64,000 bases of DNA from Liolophura sinensis (lineage: Eukaryota > Mollusca > Polyplacophora > Chitonida > Chitonidae), in contig NC_088306.1 of the NCBI RefSeq assembly GCF_032854445.1, positions 16,711,764-16,775,763 on the forward strand, given 5' to 3'. The position numbers and the translations under genes are program-made. This document shows, one piece after another, positions 60,735-64,000 of the stretch; the first letter of the stretch is position 1, and each line of letters starts with the position of its first letter. Below the pieces are notes generated by a model. That model worked only from the letters and a program-made list of their open reading frames with translations. It did not search any database and was not told where the DNA came from.

Positions 60735-62186
60735 TTATACTGTTAATGTTAACCTTTTAACGTGATACGTGGAATTGAGTTTCGAAGACATTTCGATTAT
60801 TCTTATCTGATTAAAGTTGACAGTCATTACGAAATGTATATTTATATAAAGAGATGAAACTTTGTGATGCAGAGTAGGGGCCGGAGGTGGGACAGCTGTC
60901 ATCAGTTAATCTGAGAGGTTGGCTATTCTTAAGGTTGGCTTAGGAAGTATCTCTTAAAGAAAAAGTACGCGATAATATTACAAATATTGTAAGTAAAGGT
61001 TGCAGTAACATGATATTACGTACATTTCAAGCTCATCTCTAGCAGTTTAGTTCGTTCTTGAGGGTCGGCTCATCAACTAATTAGCCAATGAAATATCCCA
61101 GGACGAAGGAAGAAATCTGACTGTAAATCAGTTCGTGGTTTAATTATTCTGTTGTTTTAAAATGCGTAGCACAGGACTGTCAATTTTCATGGCAAAATGA
61201 GACAAATACCTAAATAATATGTTTAAAAAAAATTGAATATGTTTTAGCCTGTATTATACCTTTAAATAAGTTACATCATTGGCCAGTTTTCACTTTCTTA
61301 TTGGTCAGATGTTGGATGTGAACATTTGAGCCAAACAGCACGGATATCCAATCCATATTCACCGCAGAACGATCCTAACTAAATCCAAAACGTCACAGAT
61401 ACAAATTTTTAATATTAACTGTATTCGATCTCACTGTTTCAATTCAGTTAGTTTGACCAATCATTGGACCGTTTAAAAAAGCCGTTACAGCGGATACTAT
61501 GGAAATGCAAATCTTCGTGATGCCCGTTGAATATGACCCCCTAAATGATATTAGTAGAAGGAAAGAAAGAAAAGGGTATGAACCAATATAATAATATGGG
61601 CCTATGAATGATTGCCAGGACATCTAGTGAACAAATCTCCGTACAGATAGCATCTCACACCAGGTAAAGGTAAACATGGATCAAAGGGTACCGCCTTATC
61701 GCCTTAGCGAGATGGTAGATGTTCGGGTGAAACCTATAGCTCGTATATATTTTTTCCTCCTTGACCGGAGAACGACCCCAAATTTTTAGCTGTGCGTCTA
61801 TAGACGTTTGGAGTAGTTGCGGACAAGGTTCTATCAAAGATCACAGTTTCTGTTCATTTAAATTTCTCACCCAACCATGACAGCTTTGGTGTTCAAGAGG
61901 GTTTATACCAATGCAATCAACACAAGCTTTATTCTGCATTATTAACTGACACGACCTGAAATGACGTTGGTGTCTGTTAACGCTGAAAAAACCCGACCGC
62001 CAAGTGAGGCTCACGTGCTGATCTGTTGCTCTCTTGGAAAGCGTACTGCTGTAGGTCAGCGTTGACCATGTCAGCGCCTAAGCCAGACCAAATGCTCCAG
62101 GAGCGACTTTCCAGCTGGTCATAAAGAATCAGCCTAAATAATGCAAACAATCTGCAACAGTGTAATTTAATAAACCAAATATACAT

Positions 62187-62190
<4 letters not shown>
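60733..62190. other. No supported gene
   Basis: Two minus-strand open stretches (61,655-61,837 and about 61,977-62,130) look mildly protein-like but have no start or splice context and no family I recognise. Confidence 0.35.
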
Positions 62191-62191
<1 letters not shown>

Positions 62192-62218
<27 letters not shown>

Positions 62219-62226
62219 TGTATGTA
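62192..62226. repeat. (GTAT)n microsatellite
   Basis: About eight tetranucleotide repeats. The same motif is the tail of the second SINE-like family, so this may be a tail remnant. Confidence 0.9.
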
Positions 62227-62555
62227 GAAGAAAAAACAAGGGAAACCTCAAATTTCTACATCGTTGTATTCCAATCGAAGTTTCGAACTTTCATTCTCAT
62301 CACGGATACTGAGCGTTAACAGTGTAAAGTCATGATTATATGCAGTCTGTGGTCAGTGTGTACTTGACAACAGTGGTCGCTTAACAAAACGAAACCAGAA
62401 GTGGAGAGTACTGACTTGATTTTAACACTTTATGCTTAACACAACTGAGAGATCAAATAAGATAATCCTAGTGTAATGTAATACAAAGACAGCTGTTAAA
62501 CCTGACAAACAGGTGAAGACAAGTCTAATATACAGTTTTATATGTTAAATATGAA

Positions 62556-63522
62556 CTAGTGGGGGTGATTTCCGTTTAACACAGGTTTGTATTTTTCAAG
62601 AAATAGAATTTCTTTCACGTCGATCAAAGCTTGGTTTTCACGTAGTACCTTGTAAAAAGGGAAGACAGTAAATGATGGTGAAAGAGAAATAGCACATCGC
62701 CTGAAATGACGGCTAACGGGGAGAAAACAAAGGTTTTCGTTATTGTTGTGTTGCCTGGGAACAGTTAGCCTAGATTGCAGATCTGTAGTTTGGCCAATGT
62801 CTTTTTTACCACCCTCGGTACAAATAAGGCAGTATATTACAAATTTTGATTCGAATGACGTATTAAATTTGAGTTTAAAAACAGAGTTTACATTAAATCT
62901 AACGCTAGGACCCTTCACGATATGGACACAAGCTCCACATCTGGGTTTGTTACATTTAGTGACTTGTGCATTACACGGATTGTCAGAGTGAGTGAGTGAG
63001 TGCTTGGGGTTTAACGTCGTGCTCAACCATTTTTCAGCCATATGACGACGAAGGAATCCTTAGGGTGTATGTAATGTACCTCCTTGTTGCAGGACGGATT
63101 TCAACCGCTCTTTTACCTAGTGCTGCTTCACTGAGACGACTTAATGAAGGTAAGTAAGTCGCCCCGCCCGAGACATTATACTGATACGGGTCAACCAGTC
63201 GTTGCACTATCCCCTTCATGCTGAATGCCAAGCGAGAAAGTTACAACATCCTCTTTTAAAGTCTTAGGTGTGACTCGACCCAGGATTGATCCTGGATCTA
63301 CCGCTCCTGAAGCGGACGCGGATTGTCAGAGAAGCGAGTCCGAGTTAATATTTTCTTTAAGTTAGGGGCTTGACGATTGCTGTTAATAATAACTGATTTT
63401 GATATTATATATTGCATTCTATCGCTATTGCTTAGTATTGATAATGTATTCATGACAATCGGAAATAAATTATTGTTGTTAGGATTGCAGGTAATTACTA
63501 GAGGTATAATGTAAGCAGTGGC
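62556..63522 (-). pseudogene. Penelope-like retroelement remnant with GIY-YIG endonuclease domain
   Basis: On the minus strand two pieces (about 63,522-63,319 and 62,975-62,556) are collinear with the region between reverse transcriptase and endonuclease of Penelope-like elements. Visible signatures: PLVITCNPN, RQAPNLKKILTRTRF, CNKPRCGAC, a diverged GIY-YIG core (VIYCLICTEGGKKDIGQT), LPVSRHFRRC, and a C-terminal ILFLEKYKPVLNGN. The reverse-transcriptase part is missing, an in-frame stop lies upstream near 63,524, and a 330-bp insertion splits the frame. This is a host-genome retroelement relic with no complete enzyme. Confidence 0.8.
62989..63318. mobile_element. 330-bp SINE-like insertion with 13-bp target-site duplication
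   Basis: The 13-mer CGGATTGTCAGAG flanks it exactly at 62,976-62,988 and 63,319-63,331. One end is a TGAGTGAG microsatellite; the other end carries a B-box-like motif on the minus strand (GGGTCGAGTC). This fits a tRNA-related retroposon inserted in minus orientation into the Penelope-like element. Confidence 0.85.
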
Positions 63523-64000
63523 TTATCGCCACTTCCAAAATACCGCTACCATGTCGCGGCGAGGGCTTGAACTTGTCTCTCGTCGTTTTGGCTGTGGATG
63601 TACATATATAAAACTCTAGAGAAAGTGGGGGGTGACCGGGTACTAATATAACACGTGGTCCTTGTTTGTTTTCACTCTGCAGCTTTGTTTCTACACTCAT
63701 AATCAAAGGTGTTGTACTATAGTAAATTCTCCGCACATTTTTACTCTCCATATTCTCGTTTCCGTTTCTTATAGCTGGATAATCAACGTGGCATTCATGT
63801 AGCCTATCACGCGAACTCACGTGAACACCGTGCCTTGTCGCCCAATCCCATGTTGTATATTTCACTCTCAGACCAGTTTATTATACATATTAATGAAAGA
63901 GTATTCCGGTTTGATCTACAGGTGTTTGTTTTCTAATTCCTATTTTTAGATATTAAAACACAAATGGGTTACAGGCTCTACAAAATTCTTCATTTATTCC
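63523..64000. other. Distal flank, no supported gene
   Basis: A minus-strand open frame at 63,479-63,865 overlaps the retroelement remnant and shows no recognisable domain. Confidence 0.4.

Noticed and set aside
61655..61837. 60-codon minus-strand frame that looks protein-like
   Set aside because: No start or splice context and no family I can name; kept out of the gene list.
63034..63231. Minus-strand 65-codon frame
   Set aside because: It lies wholly inside the 330-bp SINE-like insertion.

Overview
The window is eukaryotic and metazoan: genes are split by many GT-AG introns, repeats are abundant, and three genes have clear animal orthologues. The interspersed repeats (a tRNA-derived SINE with a T-rich tail and a conserved core near a TACTCAAGAATATTTCACTT motif, plus a second family with a TGAG or GTAT microsatellite tail) and the overall style suggest a lophotrochozoan (mollusc- or brachiopod-like). 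The species cannot be fixed from sequence alone.

Layout. About 1-1.6 kb: no gene supported, one 40-bp tandem array. 1,831-17,445 (+): complete CCDC39 orthologue, 22 coding exons, 946 residues, a coiled-coil ruler protein of motile cilia. 17.4-27.2 kb: intergenic or 3'-flanking DNA with SINEs and several tandem arrays, plus one candidate alternative terminal exon at 22.2 kb. 27,227-43,909 (-): a 16-exon ubiquitin-specific protease of 1,388 residues carrying a C3HC4 RING finger inside its catalytic domain. 47,038-51,453 (+): complete ASCC1 orthologue, 7 exons, 361 residues, with a KH domain and two HxT motifs of a 2H-phosphoesterase fold. 52-55 kb: weak candidate exons only. 56,026-57,353 (-): transmembrane and cytoplasmic-tail exons of an unrecognised single-pass membrane protein. 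58-64 kb: tandem arrays, a 400-bp MITE with 43-bp perfect terminal inverted repeats, and a decayed Penelope-like retroelement interrupted by a SINE-like insertion with a 13-bp target-site duplication.

Main observation. Exon edges in this window have repeatedly been tandemly duplicated together with their splice sites. CCDC39 exon 20 has its last 30 coding bases plus first 10 intron bases amplified to about 60 copies, filling the next intron. The RING exon of the USP gene has its 3' end and donor site amplified to about 16 copies of a 45-bp unit. Two further USP exons have 5'-edge copies that include the acceptor site. ASCC1 has its terminal exon end quadrupled after the stop codon and a fragment of exon 5 copied into the next intron. 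The transmembrane exon at 57.35 kb is flanked by about 14 copies of its own boundary. The same process in four adjacent genes, on both strands, is not explained by ordinary intronic minisatellites and is the most interesting signal here.

The genes are not an operon and have unrelated roles: ciliary assembly, deubiquitination, and alkylation-damage or transcription-coactivator work. The USP and ASCC1 genes are head to head, with under about 3.2 kb between their first coding exons.
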